A stretch of DNA of 64,000 nt from Nocardioides sp. Root682 (GCF_001427795.1 NZ_LMHJ01000001.1:605773-669772), one strand, 5' to 3'. Shown: positions 1-8,114, counted from the stretch's first letter. Made by a program: numbers and translations. The notes: a model not told the origin generated them from the letters alone.

Positions 1-393
1 CGTGGTGGGGGAAGCATCCGAGTCGAGTGACGAATACTCGCTCCACGCCAGGGTCACCAGGGGTGTCGAGCCGGACGGCCCTGCGCACGCGCTGAGACCT
101 ACCGACTGCTCGAGCGCAAAGGAGTGCACGGCCTCATCGTCGTTGTACACGTTGGAGCGGACACCGATGCTCGCAACATCGCGCTGCCAGTAGGCCGTCA
201 CGAACTGGAGGTCCTGAGATTCGGTCATCCGGGACTGCGTGTCGACCGAGAACTTGAGGTAGCTGATCACAACGCCTGCGATGCCGGCGGAGATGGTGCC
301 CATGATGACGACCGTGATGAGCAGTTCGATGAGGGTGAAGCCCGAGGGGTCTCGGCGAGCGCGCCGCAGCCTGCCGATCATTGTCCTCAACAT
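1..393 (-). CDS. Type IV minor prepilin, PilW/PulJ-like (3' end beyond window)
   Basis: Read leftward from ATG at 393, 131 codons stay open to the window edge, so the C-terminus is missing. A basic leader (residues 1-17, Arg-rich) is followed by the class III signal GFTLIEL: cleavage is expected after Gly18, Glu23 takes mature position +5, and a hydrophobic helix runs to about residue 43. Such proteins are cut by the prepilin peptidase and assembled at the membrane as minor pilins. The start overlaps the end of the prepilin gene before it (387-393), so the two are probably translated together. An in-frame ATG at 381 is an alternative start. The exact minor-pilin class cannot be decided from the N-terminus alone. 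Confidence 0.75.
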   Translation of the reverse strand, partial: MLRTMIGRLRRARRDPSGFTLIELLITVVIMGTISAGIAGVVISYLKFSVDTQSRMTESQDLQFVTAYWQRDVASIGVRSNVYNDDEAVHSFALEQSVGLSACAGPSGSTPLVTLAWSEYSSLDSDASPTT

Positions 394-854
394 GGCGCGC
401 TCGGATCACAGCTTCGGCGCACGATGATAATGAGTTCCTCGGTGGTGCGATTGTGGGTGCCCTCGCTGTTGACGATCAGCTTCACTCGCTGGACTCCGGC
501 GTCACTCGCGCAGGCCAGCGTGGCGCCATCACCCGCCAGTGGCACGACGCTGTCGACAGTGGCGTCGTAGCCGGCTGGAACCGTGAAGCCGACCGTTGCA
601 GGCGAGTAATCGACCCCACCGCCGCACGCGTCGTAGTGGCTGTCAGCCGCTTCGACGTAGTCCTGGATCTTCTCGGCATAGTTGCGCACGAAAGCGCCCG
701 CAGAGCTCTGCTTGCGGTGAATATCTGAGGCCTTGATGCTCAACTGCAGGCCGGCCATGACGGCCAGACCAGCAGTGCCGAGGATGACGAGCGCGACCAG
801 CATCTCCACCAGCGTTGCGCCAGCGTCGGAGCGGAGGTCACGGCGTGGATGCAT
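387..854 (-). CDS. Type IV minor prepilin, PilV/GspI-like
   Basis: A 155-residue protein. After a short charged leader it carries a prepilin signal with Gly12 as the cleavage residue, then ATLVEML with Glu17 at mature position +5 and a hydrophobic segment of about 22 residues. The rest is a small soluble domain with Cys pairs that could form disulfides outside the cell. It resembles PilV/GspI minor pilins, which help start pilus assembly. The ATG at 854 overlaps the stop of pilC, and its own end overlaps the next prepilin gene, placing it inside the pilus operon. Assignment to a particular minor pilin is tentative; membership of the type IV filament family is secure from the signal. Confidence 0.75.
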   Translation of the reverse strand: MHPRRDLRSDAGATLVEMLVALVILGTAGLAVMAGLQLSIKASDIHRKQSSAGAFVRNYAEKIQDYVEAADSHYDACGGGVDYSPATVGFTVPAGYDATVDSVVPLAGDGATLACASDAGVQRVKLIVNSEGTHNRTTEELIIIVRRSCDPSAPC

Positions 855-2059
855 CAGAGTTCCACCTGATCAAAGATGCCGTACATCGCGGACACAAGTG
901 CGACCGCAACGAAGCCGACGATCCCACCCATCACGATGATGACGATGGGCTCGATGAGGGCCGTCAACTTGGCGATCTTGTAGTCGAGTTCGTCCTCGTA
1001 GTACTGCGCCGTCACCTCGAGCTGGGTGTCCATGGAGCCGGTTTCCTCGCCGACGCGCAGCATCGAGGTAGCCGTTCCGGGGAACAACTGGGTGCGTGCC
1101 AACGGGCCGGCAATGCCCTGACCTTCCAGCATGGCCTCGTTGACCTCGTTGAGCCGCTTCATGAAAACTCGGTTGCGCAGCGAGTCCGTCGAGACGCGTA
1201 GGCCCTCGGTCAGATTGACGCCAGCACCGACCATCGACGCCAGAACGCGGCAGAACCGTTCGACCAACGCGTATTGGATGGTCTCGCCCAGCACCGGCAC
1301 CTTGAGCACAAGCGCATCGCGGGCGTATTTGCCCTTCTCGAAGCGAAGCGCGATGAACGACAGAAGGGCCACAGCTCCGAGGCCACCGAGCATCGCCCAC
1401 CACCAGTTGCCCATGAACTCGGTCGTGTTGAGAAGCATCCGCGTCGGCAGCGGCAGGTCGGCGTCCAAGTCATTGAAGAAGTCCTCGAACTTCGGCAATA
1501 CATAGATCGCCAGCACCAACACAGTCACGACGGACATTCCCGCCACCACCGTGGGGTAGAGCATGGCCGACTTGATCTTGCGACGGGCCTCGAGGTCGCG
1601 CTCGATGTAGCGTGAGAGACGCGCGAGCACCGTGTCGAGTTCGCCGGTCAACTCGGCGGAGCGGACAATGCCACGGTAGAACTCCGGGAACACCTTGGGA
1701 TAGCGCTCGAGCGTGTCCGAGAACCGCTCTCCAGTCCGCAACCCGTCTTCGATCTCGTTCATCATTCGGCGGACCGAGGAGTTGTCGCTCTCGGTACCAA
1801 TGGCGTGGACCGCGTCAAGGATCGGCAGGCCGGCTTTCAGGAACGCGGCGATCTGGCGGGACAGGTGCATGACCTGTTCACGCTTGATCCGCGGCCCCGA
1901 GATCTCGTACTGCAAGACACTCTTCTTCTCGGTGACCTTGAGATCCCGCAACTCCCGCTCATAGAGCGCGATCTCGGCGTCTCCTCGACTCGGTGCCTTT
2001 TCCGTGCCTTTGACTCGGGCTCCGTCGAGGTCGACTCCGACATAGGCGAACTTCGGCAT
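854..2059 (-). CDS. pilC: Type IV pilus inner-membrane platform protein PilC
   Basis: A 401-residue GspF/PilC-family protein, the usual length. Two repeated cytoplasmic T2SSF domains (roughly residues 60-185 and 260-385) are each followed by membrane segments: one near 165-190, one near 215-240 and a C-terminal one near 370-395. The conserved stretch FLKAGLPILDAV and the second-domain GEETGSMD are visible. PilC sits in the cytoplasmic membrane and couples the PilB and PilT motors to pilin insertion and removal. It lies 2 nt after pilB and overlaps the downstream prepilin gene, in keeping with one operon. It could in principle serve type II secretion, but the adjacent pilT argues for a pilus. 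Confidence 0.9.
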   Translation of the reverse strand: MPKFAYVGVDLDGARVKGTEKAPSRGDAEIALYERELRDLKVTEKKSVLQYEISGPRIKREQVMHLSRQIAAFLKAGLPILDAVHAIGTESDNSSVRRMMNEIEDGLRTGERFSDTLERYPKVFPEFYRGIVRSAELTGELDTVLARLSRYIERDLEARRKIKSAMLYPTVVAGMSVVTVLVLAIYVLPKFEDFFNDLDADLPLPTRMLLNTTEFMGNWWWAMLGGLGAVALLSFIALRFEKGKYARDALVLKVPVLGETIQYALVERFCRVLASMVGAGVNLTEGLRVSTDSLRNRVFMKRLNEVNEAMLEGQGIAGPLARTQLFPGTATSMLRVGEETGSMDTQLEVTAQYYEDELDYKIAKLTALIEPIVIIVMGGIVGFVAVALVSAMYGIFDQVEL

Positions 2060-2061
2060 GT

Positions 2062-3798
2062 TCAGACTCCCGCGACGTAGATCGAACGCATGACTTCACC
2101 GGCAGTGGTGGTGCCGAGGGTGACCAGGTTGGCGGCTTGTTCCTGCAAGGTGCGCATGCCCTGCATCCGGGCCAACTTGCGCATCTGGTCGTGAGGAGCC
2201 TTGTCAATGATCAACTCGCGGACCTCGTCGGTGATCACGAGCATCTCGTAGACACCGATCCGCTCGAGATAGCCGGTCTGCGCACAGAAATGGCAGCCGG
2301 TGCCCTGCTGGAAGCCGGCAATAGGCTCCGATCCTCCGAAGGCTTGGAGGAAGGCGAGTTCATCCGGGGATGGCTGGTAGGGCGCGAGACAGGACGTACA
2401 ACTGCGACGGACCAGGCGCTGTGCCACGACGGCGGTCACCGACGAGGCGATCAGGAAGGCCTCGATCCCCATGTCGAGCAGGCGGTAGAGCGCCGAGACC
2501 GCCTCGGTGGCGTGCAGCGACGAGAGCACGAAGTGGCCGGTGAGGGCGGACTGCACGGCGATGCGCGCGGTGTCGACGTCACGAATCTCGCCGACCAGGA
2601 TCACGTCCGGGTCTTGCCGGAGGATGGACTTCAACCCGCCGGCGAAGGTGATCCCCGCCGCCTCATTGATCTGGATCTGGTTGATCGAGTCGAACTTGTA
2701 CTCGACCGGATCCTCGATCGTCATCAGGTTGCGGTCCGGGCTGTTCAGTTCGCCCAGCGACGCGTAGAGCGTGGTGGTCTTGCCGCCGCCGGTCGGGCCG
2801 GCGCAGATCACCATGCCGTAGGGCGAGTGGATCAATGCAGAGAACCGAGCCGCAGTATCGGGTGGCATCCCGAGTTGGGCGAGATCGAAGAGCGGACGGC
2901 TCTTGTCGAGCACCCGCATGACGACCTTCTCGCCGCCGACGACAGCTGTCGTCGACACCCGGATGTCCACGTCGCGGCCCTCGACGTCCATGCTGATCTG
3001 GCCGTCCTGCGGACGGCGCCGCTCGACAATGTTCATGCCGCCGAGGATCTTGACGCGACTGACGATGGCCGGACCGATGGAGCCGGGAAGGTCCAGGACC
3101 TCGGTGAGAGCGCCGTCGATGCGGTAACGCACCCGGACGCGCTCGCCGGTCGGCTCGATGTGGATGTCGGAAGCACGGTCGCGGAGAGCCTGGGTGATCA
3201 CCATCTGCACCACCCGGACCACCGGCGCTTCTTCGTTGGCGCTGGCGATCTCCAGGTTCGCGGCCTCGCGCCGCAGGTTGTCTCGGGCTTCGAAGGCCTG
3301 GATCTGGCTGCCGACCTCGCGTGTCGCTCGGTGCGCAGCATCGATGCTGCGGTCGAGATCGCGCTGCGTGGCAACGAGGGCCTTGACCGGACGCCCCAGC
3401 AGAGTCGATACCGCGGCCATGCGCTCCGGCGCAGGATCTACCACGGCGACCGTAATGGCGTCGTCGTCCGCGGCGACTGGAAGCGCCTGCAGCGTGACGG
3501 CCTGATCACGCGTCAGCAGGAGAACAGCGTCCTTGTCGGGCGCGAGGTCACGGAAGTCGGCAAGACCGACACGATGATGCTCAGCCAATGTCCGCGCGAG
3601 CACATCGTCAGTGATGTGTCCGCCGTCGACCAGCTTCGTCGCGAGCGAGCCGCCTTCCTGCGCGCGTGCGGCGTCCAGTTGGTACGGCTGGACCCGACCG
3701 GCGCCGACGAGAATCCGCCCGAGCCGTTCGTCGTCCTCGTCGGACCGAGGCACCAACACCGGCGCCTCGACCTTGCTGTGCTTGCCCTTCAGGCGCAT
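2062..3798 (-). CDS. pilB: Type IV pilus assembly ATPase PilB
   Basis: A 578-residue extension ATPase. An N-terminal MshEN-type domain (about residues 20-155) precedes the motor core. Walker A is GPTGGGKT at 334-341, the Asp box lies around 361-366, Walker B around 396-403 (DPDVILVG) and the His box around 422-429. Four cysteines in two CxxC pairs (C467/C470 and C502/C505) form the zinc-binding tetracysteine motif typical of PilB/GspE. The protein powers pilin polymerisation on the cytoplasmic face of the membrane with PilC. It lies 13 nt after pilT and 2 nt before pilC. All catalytic motifs look intact. Confidence 0.93.
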   Translation of the reverse strand: MRLKGKHSKVEAPVLVPRSDEDDERLGRILVGAGRVQPYQLDAARAQEGGSLATKLVDGGHITDDVLARTLAEHHRVGLADFRDLAPDKDAVLLLTRDQAVTLQALPVAADDDAITVAVVDPAPERMAAVSTLLGRPVKALVATQRDLDRSIDAAHRATREVGSQIQAFEARDNLRREAANLEIASANEEAPVVRVVQMVITQALRDRASDIHIEPTGERVRVRYRIDGALTEVLDLPGSIGPAIVSRVKILGGMNIVERRRPQDGQISMDVEGRDVDIRVSTTAVVGGEKVVMRVLDKSRPLFDLAQLGMPPDTAARFSALIHSPYGMVICAGPTGGGKTTTLYASLGELNSPDRNLMTIEDPVEYKFDSINQIQINEAAGITFAGGLKSILRQDPDVILVGEIRDVDTARIAVQSALTGHFVLSSLHATEAVSALYRLLDMGIEAFLIASSVTAVVAQRLVRRSCTSCLAPYQPSPDELAFLQAFGGSEPIAGFQQGTGCHFCAQTGYLERIGVYEMLVITDEVRELIIDKAPHDQMRKLARMQGMRTLQEQAANLVTLGTTTAGEVMRSIYVAGV

Positions 3799-3811
3799 GC
3801 GGAACTACACC

Positions 3812-4915
3812 TCACCGGCCCGCGCCGACGGAATACCTCGGGCGTGCCTCGATGTCCTTGGGGTAGAGGCTGCGCGCAATGGCGTCCTCTTCGGTCACGA
3901 TCCCGGCCTGGATCAGATGCGAGAGCGACTGCTCGAGCGTGATCATCCCGTCCTGGGAGCCGGTCACCAGCGAGTTGCGCAACTGGTGGGTCTTGCCTTC
4001 CTTGATCAGGTTGCGCACCGCGGGAGTCGCCACCAGCACCTCGTAGGCGGCCGTCATGCCGCCGCCGATCTTCGGGATCAGGCGCTGATAGACGACGCAG
4101 CTCAAGGCAGCAGCGAGCTGGACCCTGATCTGGGCCTGCTGCTCGGCCTGGAAGACGTCGATCATGCGACCGACCGACTGCGCGGTGTCGTTGGTGTGCA
4201 GGGTCGCGAACACGAGGTGTCCGGTCTCCGCCACGGTCAGCGCAAAGGCGATGGACTCAAGGTCACGCATCTCACCGACCAGCAGGACGTCCGGGTCCTC
4301 ACGAAGGACCGAACGCAGAGCGTTGGGGAAGCTCTCGGTATCGGTGCCGACCTCGCGCTGATTGACCGCGGCCATCTTGTGGTCGTGGACGTACTCAATA
4401 GGGTCCTCGACGGTGATGATGTGGCAGCCGCGATTGGTGTTGATCAGGTCAATCAGCGACGCGAGGGTCGTGGACTTTCCCGACCCGGTCGGACCGGTCA
4501 TCAGGATCAGGCCCTGGTGCTTCATCGCGAGATCGCGGAGCGCCGGGGGGAGACCGAGATCGTCCGGAGTGGGCACGGTGCGCGGGATCATCCGCAGCGC
4601 CACGGCAGTCAGGCCGCGCTGGGTGAACGCGTTGCCACGGATCCGGGCGTGCTCACGCCATGAGAACGAGAAGTCGAACTCGTGCTTGGACTCCCAAGCC
4701 GTCTGTTGCTCGGGAGTGAGCACCTCAGCGAGAAGCGCGTTGGTCTCCTCGGCCGTCAGTGCGGACTGGCCAGGAACCGGTGACAAAGTGCCGTCGACAC
4801 GCAGCATCGGCGGCAAACCGACCGTGAGCAGGAGGTCAGTGCCGCGGACTTCCCACAATGCCGAGAGCAGTTGGTCGATCCGGTCACCGATGCGGTGCAC
4901 ATGGTGGAACATCAT
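3812..4915 (-). CDS. pilT: Type IV pilus retraction ATPase PilT
   Basis: A 367-residue hexameric ATPase of the PilT branch. It has a short N-terminal PAS-like domain, Walker A GPTGSGKS, an Asp box with VEDPIEY, Walker B DPDVLLVGE and a His box with TLHTND. The PilT-specific C-terminal motif is present as AVRNLIKEGK. PilT depolymerises pili, giving retraction, twitching and often DNA uptake. Its presence next to pilB and pilC marks this as a retractable type IV pilus rather than a Tad pilus or type II secretion system. The start at 4915 gives the usual N-terminus; a second ATG follows one codon later. The gene sits 67 nt after the pilin gene. Confidence 0.92.
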   Translation of the reverse strand: MMFHHVHRIGDRIDQLLSALWEVRGTDLLLTVGLPPMLRVDGTLSPVPGQSALTAEETNALLAEVLTPEQQTAWESKHEFDFSFSWREHARIRGNAFTQRGLTAVALRMIPRTVPTPDDLGLPPALRDLAMKHQGLILMTGPTGSGKSTTLASLIDLINTNRGCHIITVEDPIEYVHDHKMAAVNQREVGTDTESFPNALRSVLREDPDVLLVGEMRDLESIAFALTVAETGHLVFATLHTNDTAQSVGRMIDVFQAEQQAQIRVQLAAALSCVVYQRLIPKIGGGMTAAYEVLVATPAVRNLIKEGKTHQLRNSLVTGSQDGMITLEQSLSHLIQAGIVTEEDAIARSLYPKDIEARPRYSVGAGR

Positions 4916-4982
4916 TTCCCCTCACGGACGGCTGAAGGAGGGCCGCCGCCAAGCGACGGCCCTCCCTGAAAACAAGCTCAGA

Positions 4983-5312
4983 TCAGAGCGCGTCGCAGTC
5001 GGCGCCGATTGCGGCCGGCGGGGTGCCACCGATGCTGGTGACGTACTCGTCGGGCTCGGACTTCAAGAAGCCACCCGAGACGAGGGCAGCCGTGTTAGCG
5101 GGCTCCGTGCCGTTCTCGGCGTAGAAGGCTTCAATGGCAGTGTCGACGATGCGGAACTCCGTCTTGCAAGCCGCCTGCTCACCGTTTTCGGTGATGCCGC
5201 GGACGGAGAACACCACAATCGCGGCGAGCACGCCGAGGATGATGATCACGATGAGAAGCTCGATGAGGGTGAAGCCGTTGTCGTTCCGACGGCGGTCAAG
5301 GGTGCGGAGCAT
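4983..5312 (-). CDS. pilA: Major type IV pilin (PilA-like)
   Basis: A 109-residue prepilin. The leader of 13 residues ends in Gly13, followed by FTLIEL with Glu18 at mature +5 and a long hydrophobic helix to about residue 37. The mature protein (about 96 residues) is short for a pilin. Two cysteines, C49 and C106, could close a large disulfide-bounded D-region. A ribosome site AAGGAC lies about 7 nt before ATG at 5312. As first gene of the operon and the simplest pilin, it is the likely major subunit of the filament. The distinction from a minor pilin rests on position and size, not on direct evidence. Confidence 0.85.
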   Translation of the reverse strand: MLRTLDRRRNDNGFTLIELLIVIIILGVLAAIVVFSVRGITENGEQAACKTEFRIVDTAIEAFYAENGTEPANTAALVSGGFLKSEPDEYVTSIGGTPPAAIGADCDAL

Positions 5313-5427
5313 GCGAAGTCCTTAGGAGTAAGGGAGGGAGGTGGAGAAGGACCAGGCCCGAGCTCTGATGGAGCAATCAAACGGCTCCCGCGACACCGCG
5401 TCAGGGCAATAGCAGAATCTTTACTTT

Positions 5428-5439
5428 TGGTCTAGACCA
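5428..5439. promoter_or_regulatory. 12-bp palindrome in the pilA / PhaC-like divergent gap
   Basis: TGGTCTAGACCA is a perfect palindrome placed 116 bp upstream of pilA and 81 bp upstream of the PhaC-like gene on the other strand. It sits in an A/T-richer patch that could hold the pilA promoter. A dimeric repressor or activator could bind here, but no cognate regulator is adjacent. Confidence 0.35.
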
Positions 5440-5519
5440 GATCGGTCACGATTTCCGGGATCACGGCGCGCAGGCGGGGATTTCCTCCGAATGGATGCGA
5501 CGTACGCCACACTGTCCGC

Positions 5520-6569
5520 GTGGCTGCCAAGGACTCCGTCGTCAACCTGTGGGACTTCCTCGTCAAGGGCGGCATCGCCGACCTGAGCCGGACGCCGTCC
5601 GAGATCATCGCGTCCGGGCGCACCCTCGAGCTGCATCGCTACGACAAGGTCAAGGGCGTCCGCGCCAAGGGTCTGCCCGTGCTGCTCGTGCCGCCGCTCG
5701 GCGCCCAGGCATCGTGCTTCGACCTGCGCCGCGGCCTGTCGATGGTCGAGGACTTCGTGGGCCGCGGGCGGCCGACGTACCTCGTCGACTACGGGCCCAT
5801 GAAGGGCGCGGACAGCAAGGTCGGCATCGAGCACTTCATCAACGACGTACTCCCCCAGGCTGTCCGGAAGGTCTCCGAGGACGCCGGCGGGCGCGACGTG
5901 CACCTCGTCGGGTGGTGCATGGGCGGACTGATCTCGATCGGCACCACCGCCATCCACCCGGACCTCCCGATCCGCAGCCTCTCGATGGTCGCCAGCCCGT
6001 TCGACATGTCCAAGCAGCCGATGCTCCGCCCGGTCCGGGCGATCGGCAAGGTGACCGGCGGACGACTGGTCGGTACGGCGCTCAAGGCTGCCGGCTCGGT
6101 CCCGGCCCCGCTGGTGAGCATCGGATTCAAGGCGACCGCGATCCCGGTGTACCTCAAGAAGCCGCGCACGCTGTGGAACAAGCGACAGGACCGGGAGTTC
6201 CTCGGCCAGATCCAGGCCATCGACGCCCTGATGAACAACATGCTGACCTACCCCGGCCGGGCAACCATTCAGGTCTACCAGAAGATGGCGATCCGCAACG
6301 AGCTCGCCACCGGCAAGGTCCAGGGGCCGAACAAGATGGTCGACCTCGCGGACATCAAGGTCCCCGTGATGAACGTCGCCGGATCGACCGACGTCCTCGT
6401 CCCGCCGCCCGTCGCCCACCACGTCGGCGACCTCGTGCCCAACTCCCCCGACGTCCGGATGCCCACCGCACCCGGCGGCCACCTCGGCGTACTCACCGGC
6501 ACGAAGGCGCCCGAGACGACCTGGGCGTTCATCAACGAGTTCATCGGGAAGCACGACCGGAAGCGCTGA
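5520..6569 (+). CDS. Alpha/beta hydrolase of the PHA synthase (PhaC)-like family
   Basis: A 349-residue alpha/beta-hydrolase. The nucleophile is a cysteine in the lipase-like box GWCMGG (C133), as in polyhydroxyalkanoate synthases, with D291 (in GSTDVL) and H321 (in GGHLGVL) completing a Cys-Asp-His triad. At 349 residues it is close to class III PhaC subunits and shorter than class I enzymes. It may polymerise hydroxyacyl-CoAs or act as a thioesterase/acyltransferase. No phaA, phaB, phaE or phasin gene is nearby, so a storage-polymer role is not supported by context. The GTG start at 5520 follows an untypical leader without a clear ribosome site and may be leaderless. Confidence 0.75.
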   Translation: MAAKDSVVNLWDFLVKGGIADLSRTPSEIIASGRTLELHRYDKVKGVRAKGLPVLLVPPLGAQASCFDLRRGLSMVEDFVGRGRPTYLVDYGPMKGADSKVGIEHFINDVLPQAVRKVSEDAGGRDVHLVGWCMGGLISIGTTAIHPDLPIRSLSMVASPFDMSKQPMLRPVRAIGKVTGGRLVGTALKAAGSVPAPLVSIGFKATAIPVYLKKPRTLWNKRQDREFLGQIQAIDALMNNMLTYPGRATIQVYQKMAIRNELATGKVQGPNKMVDLADIKVPVMNVAGSTDVLVPPPVAHHVGDLVPNSPDVRMPTAPGGHLGVLTGTKAPETTWAFINEFIGKHDRKR

Positions 6570-6574
6570 CCGCC

Positions 6575-6595
6575 GGGTAGCACAGGTGCTACCCT
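6575..6595 (+). promoter_or_regulatory. Toxin-antitoxin operator with embedded -10 box
   Basis: Perfect inverted repeat GGGTAGCAC-AG-GTGCTACCC (6575-6594). Its right arm overlaps a -10-like hexamer TACCCT (6590-6595), which lies 6 nt before the antitoxin ATG at 6602. This fits a leaderless transcript repressed by its own antitoxin, as is usual for Phd/VapC modules. Confidence 0.6.
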
Positions 6596-6601
6596 TGAGG
6601 C

Positions 6602-6850
6602 ATGGCAACCGTGGGACTGCGCGAACTGCGTCAGGATGCGTCCGAGCTGGTGCGCCGGGTCGAGGCCGGCGAGGAAATCACCATCTCCGTTTCCGGGCGA
6701 CCCAGCGCGGTCCTGGTGCCGGTGAGGCCAACCCGCTGGCGTGCCTGGGGAGACGTGGCGGACCTGTTCCGCGGCCCGACCGACCCGGACTGGGAGCACG
6801 ATCGCGCTCTGGTCGATGAGGAGATCCGCGACCCCTGGGCAGCTCGATGA
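6602..6850 (+). CDS. Phd/YefM-family antitoxin
   Basis: An 82-residue protein with the prevent-host-death fold. The N-terminal half (about residues 1-50) carries the typical pattern GLRELRQDASELVRRVEAGE followed by a strand ending in RPSAVLVP, which forms the DNA-binding dimer. The acidic, Trp-rich tail would wrap the toxin. It binds and neutralises the downstream PIN toxin and represses the operon through the palindrome overlapping its promoter. It overlaps the toxin start by 4 nt (ATGA). I see nothing truncated. The chromosomal role of such modules (stress response, stabilisation) cannot be told from sequence. Confidence 0.88.
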   Translation: MATVGLRELRQDASELVRRVEAGEEITISVSGRPSAVLVPVRPTRWRAWGDVADLFRGPTDPDWEHDRALVDEEIRDPWAAR

Positions 6851-7251
6851 GCTCGAGCGAGACGCCCGTGGAGCGAGCGATCCTGGACACCAGCGTGATC
6901 ATCGACGAAAGCGTCTCGCCGATACCCGGCGTTCTCGCCATCAGCGCGGTGACACTGGCCGAGCTCCACTTCGGCGTCCTGGTGGCCAAGACCAGCCAGG
7001 TGCGGGCCGAGCGGTTGAGGCGACTCAGCATCCTCCAACAGCGGTTCGACGCACTTCCCGTCGACGACGCAGTCGCTGCCAGCTACGGCCGCATCTCAGC
7101 GGCTGTCGTCGAGGCCGAGCGCAAACCAAGGAGCCGGGTGATGGACCTCCTCATCGCAGCCACTGCTCACGCGCACGGCGCTCGCCTCTACACCCGCAAT
7201 CCTGCCGACTTCACCGGCCTCGAGGGCTTGGTCGACGTCGTCGCGGTGTGA
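6847..7251 (+). CDS. PIN-domain ribonuclease toxin, VapC-like
   Basis: A 134-residue PIN domain. The four acidic residues of the metal site are visible: D14 in ILDTSV, E39 in TLAELHFG, D100 in MDLLIAATA and D121 in NPADF. VapC toxins cut specific tRNAs or rRNA with Mg2+ and so stop translation. Translation is coupled to the antitoxin by an ATGA overlap at 6847, which keeps antitoxin in excess. All active-site positions are filled, so it should be active when free. It is followed by a repeat cluster rather than by another gene of the operon. Confidence 0.88.
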   Translation: MSSSETPVERAILDTSVIIDESVSPIPGVLAISAVTLAELHFGVLVAKTSQVRAERLRRLSILQQRFDALPVDDAVAASYGRISAAVVEAERKPRSRVMDLLIAATAHAHGARLYTRNPADFTGLEGLVDVVAV

Positions 7252-7256
7252 CGGGG

Positions 7257-7346
7257 CATCTCGATACGCGGCTCGCTGGCGCTCGCCGCTACTCGATGAT
7301 CTTGGGGGTTACTCGATGATCTTGGGAGCTACTCGACGAGCTTGGG
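7257..7346. repeat. Repeat cluster: one palindrome-type unit plus three 20-bp tandem units
   Basis: The left part (7257-7306) is an element that reads on the minus strand ATCGAGTAGCGGCGAGCG and onward to CGTATCGAGA. Its right end is amplified into three 20-bp tandem units (7287-7306, 7307-7326, 7327-7346) of the form CTACTCGAYGAKCTTGGG. The last unit supplies the final codons Lys-Leu-Val-Glu-stop of the SDR gene on the minus strand. Related copies lie at 8136-8184 and 51227-51272. Confidence 0.7.
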
Positions 7347-8114
7347 CGGGGTCGGGCGGCGGAGGGCGCGGTCGACGACGGGCGGGGCGTACCGGATCGC
7401 AGCAGCCGCCAACCGGCTGCCTCGCGGCACGACCAGGAAACCGCGGCGACGGCGCAACGCCCGCAGCAACGCGGTGGCGACCTGCTCGGGGGTGAGGGTC
7501 GCGACGCTCTCCTCGGCGGCCAGCACCTCGGCCGGCTTGTGCTTGTTCTCCTCGTCGAAGCCCGGGGTCAGGGTGTTCGGCGGGCAGAGCACGCGGACGT
7601 CGATGCCGTACGGCCGCACCTCACGGCGCAGCGCCTCCGAGAAGCCGATCACGCCGAACTTCGTCGCGCTGTAGACGGTGTAGCCGAAGACGCCGGCCAG
7701 GCCGGCCATCGACGACGTCGTCACGATCGTGCCCCTCCCCGCGGCACGCAGGTGCGGCAACACCGCCCGCGCCACGTTGATCGTTCCGACGAGGTTGGTC
7801 GCCACCATCCCGGCGATGTCGGCCTCGGGCAGCTCGTCGAGATAGCCCGGGCGGGCGTACCCGGCGGTGGTGACCACCAGGTCCGGTACGCCGACCTCGG
7901 CCACCAGGGCGTCCACGGTCGCGGTCGTCGTACTCGCGTCCGTGACGTCGACGGAGCAACCGATGGCACCCGGGCCGAGCTGGGCGAGGGCCGAGTCGAT
8001 CTTGGCTTGAGACCGGGACAGTACGACGACCTGGGTGCCCGCCGCCGCCAGCTGGGTGGCGACGGCCAGGCCGATCCCCTCGGATCCACCGAAGACGAAG
8101 GCGCGTTCGAACAT
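7329..8114 (-). CDS. Short-chain dehydrogenase resembling 3-ketodihydrosphingosine reductase
   Basis: A 261-residue classical SDR with the nucleotide-binding GGSEGIG at 9-15 and the catalytic Tyr148/Lys152 in YSATK. The segment around 178-194 (CPPNTLTPGFDEENKHKP) closely matches the signature of eukaryotic KDSR enzymes, which reduce 3-ketosphinganine to sphinganine with NADPH. No serine palmitoyltransferase lies nearby, so the substrate may be another beta-ketone lipid. The last residues LVE are encoded by the flanking repeat. The gene stands alone between two repeat elements. SDR identity is certain; the KDSR-like specificity is my inference from the motif. Confidence 0.8.
   Translation of the reverse strand: MFERAFVFGGSEGIGLAVATQLAAAGTQVVVLSRSQAKIDSALAQLGPGAIGCSVDVTDASTTTATVDALVAEVGVPDLVVTTAGYARPGYLDELPEADIAGMVATNLVGTINVARAVLPHLRAAGRGTIVTTSSMAGLAGVFGYTVYSATKFGVIGFSEALRREVRPYGIDVRVLCPPNTLTPGFDEENKHKPAEVLAAEESVATLTPEQVATALLRALRRRRGFLVVPRGSRLAAAAIRYAPPVVDRALRRPTPPKLVE

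Noticed and set aside
2137..3942. 601-codon open frame antisense to pilB
   Set aside because: It mirrors the codon structure of pilB, which has all ATPase motifs. High-GC genes often leave long empty antisense frames; the translated sequence is rich in Arg, Asp, Val and His without domains.
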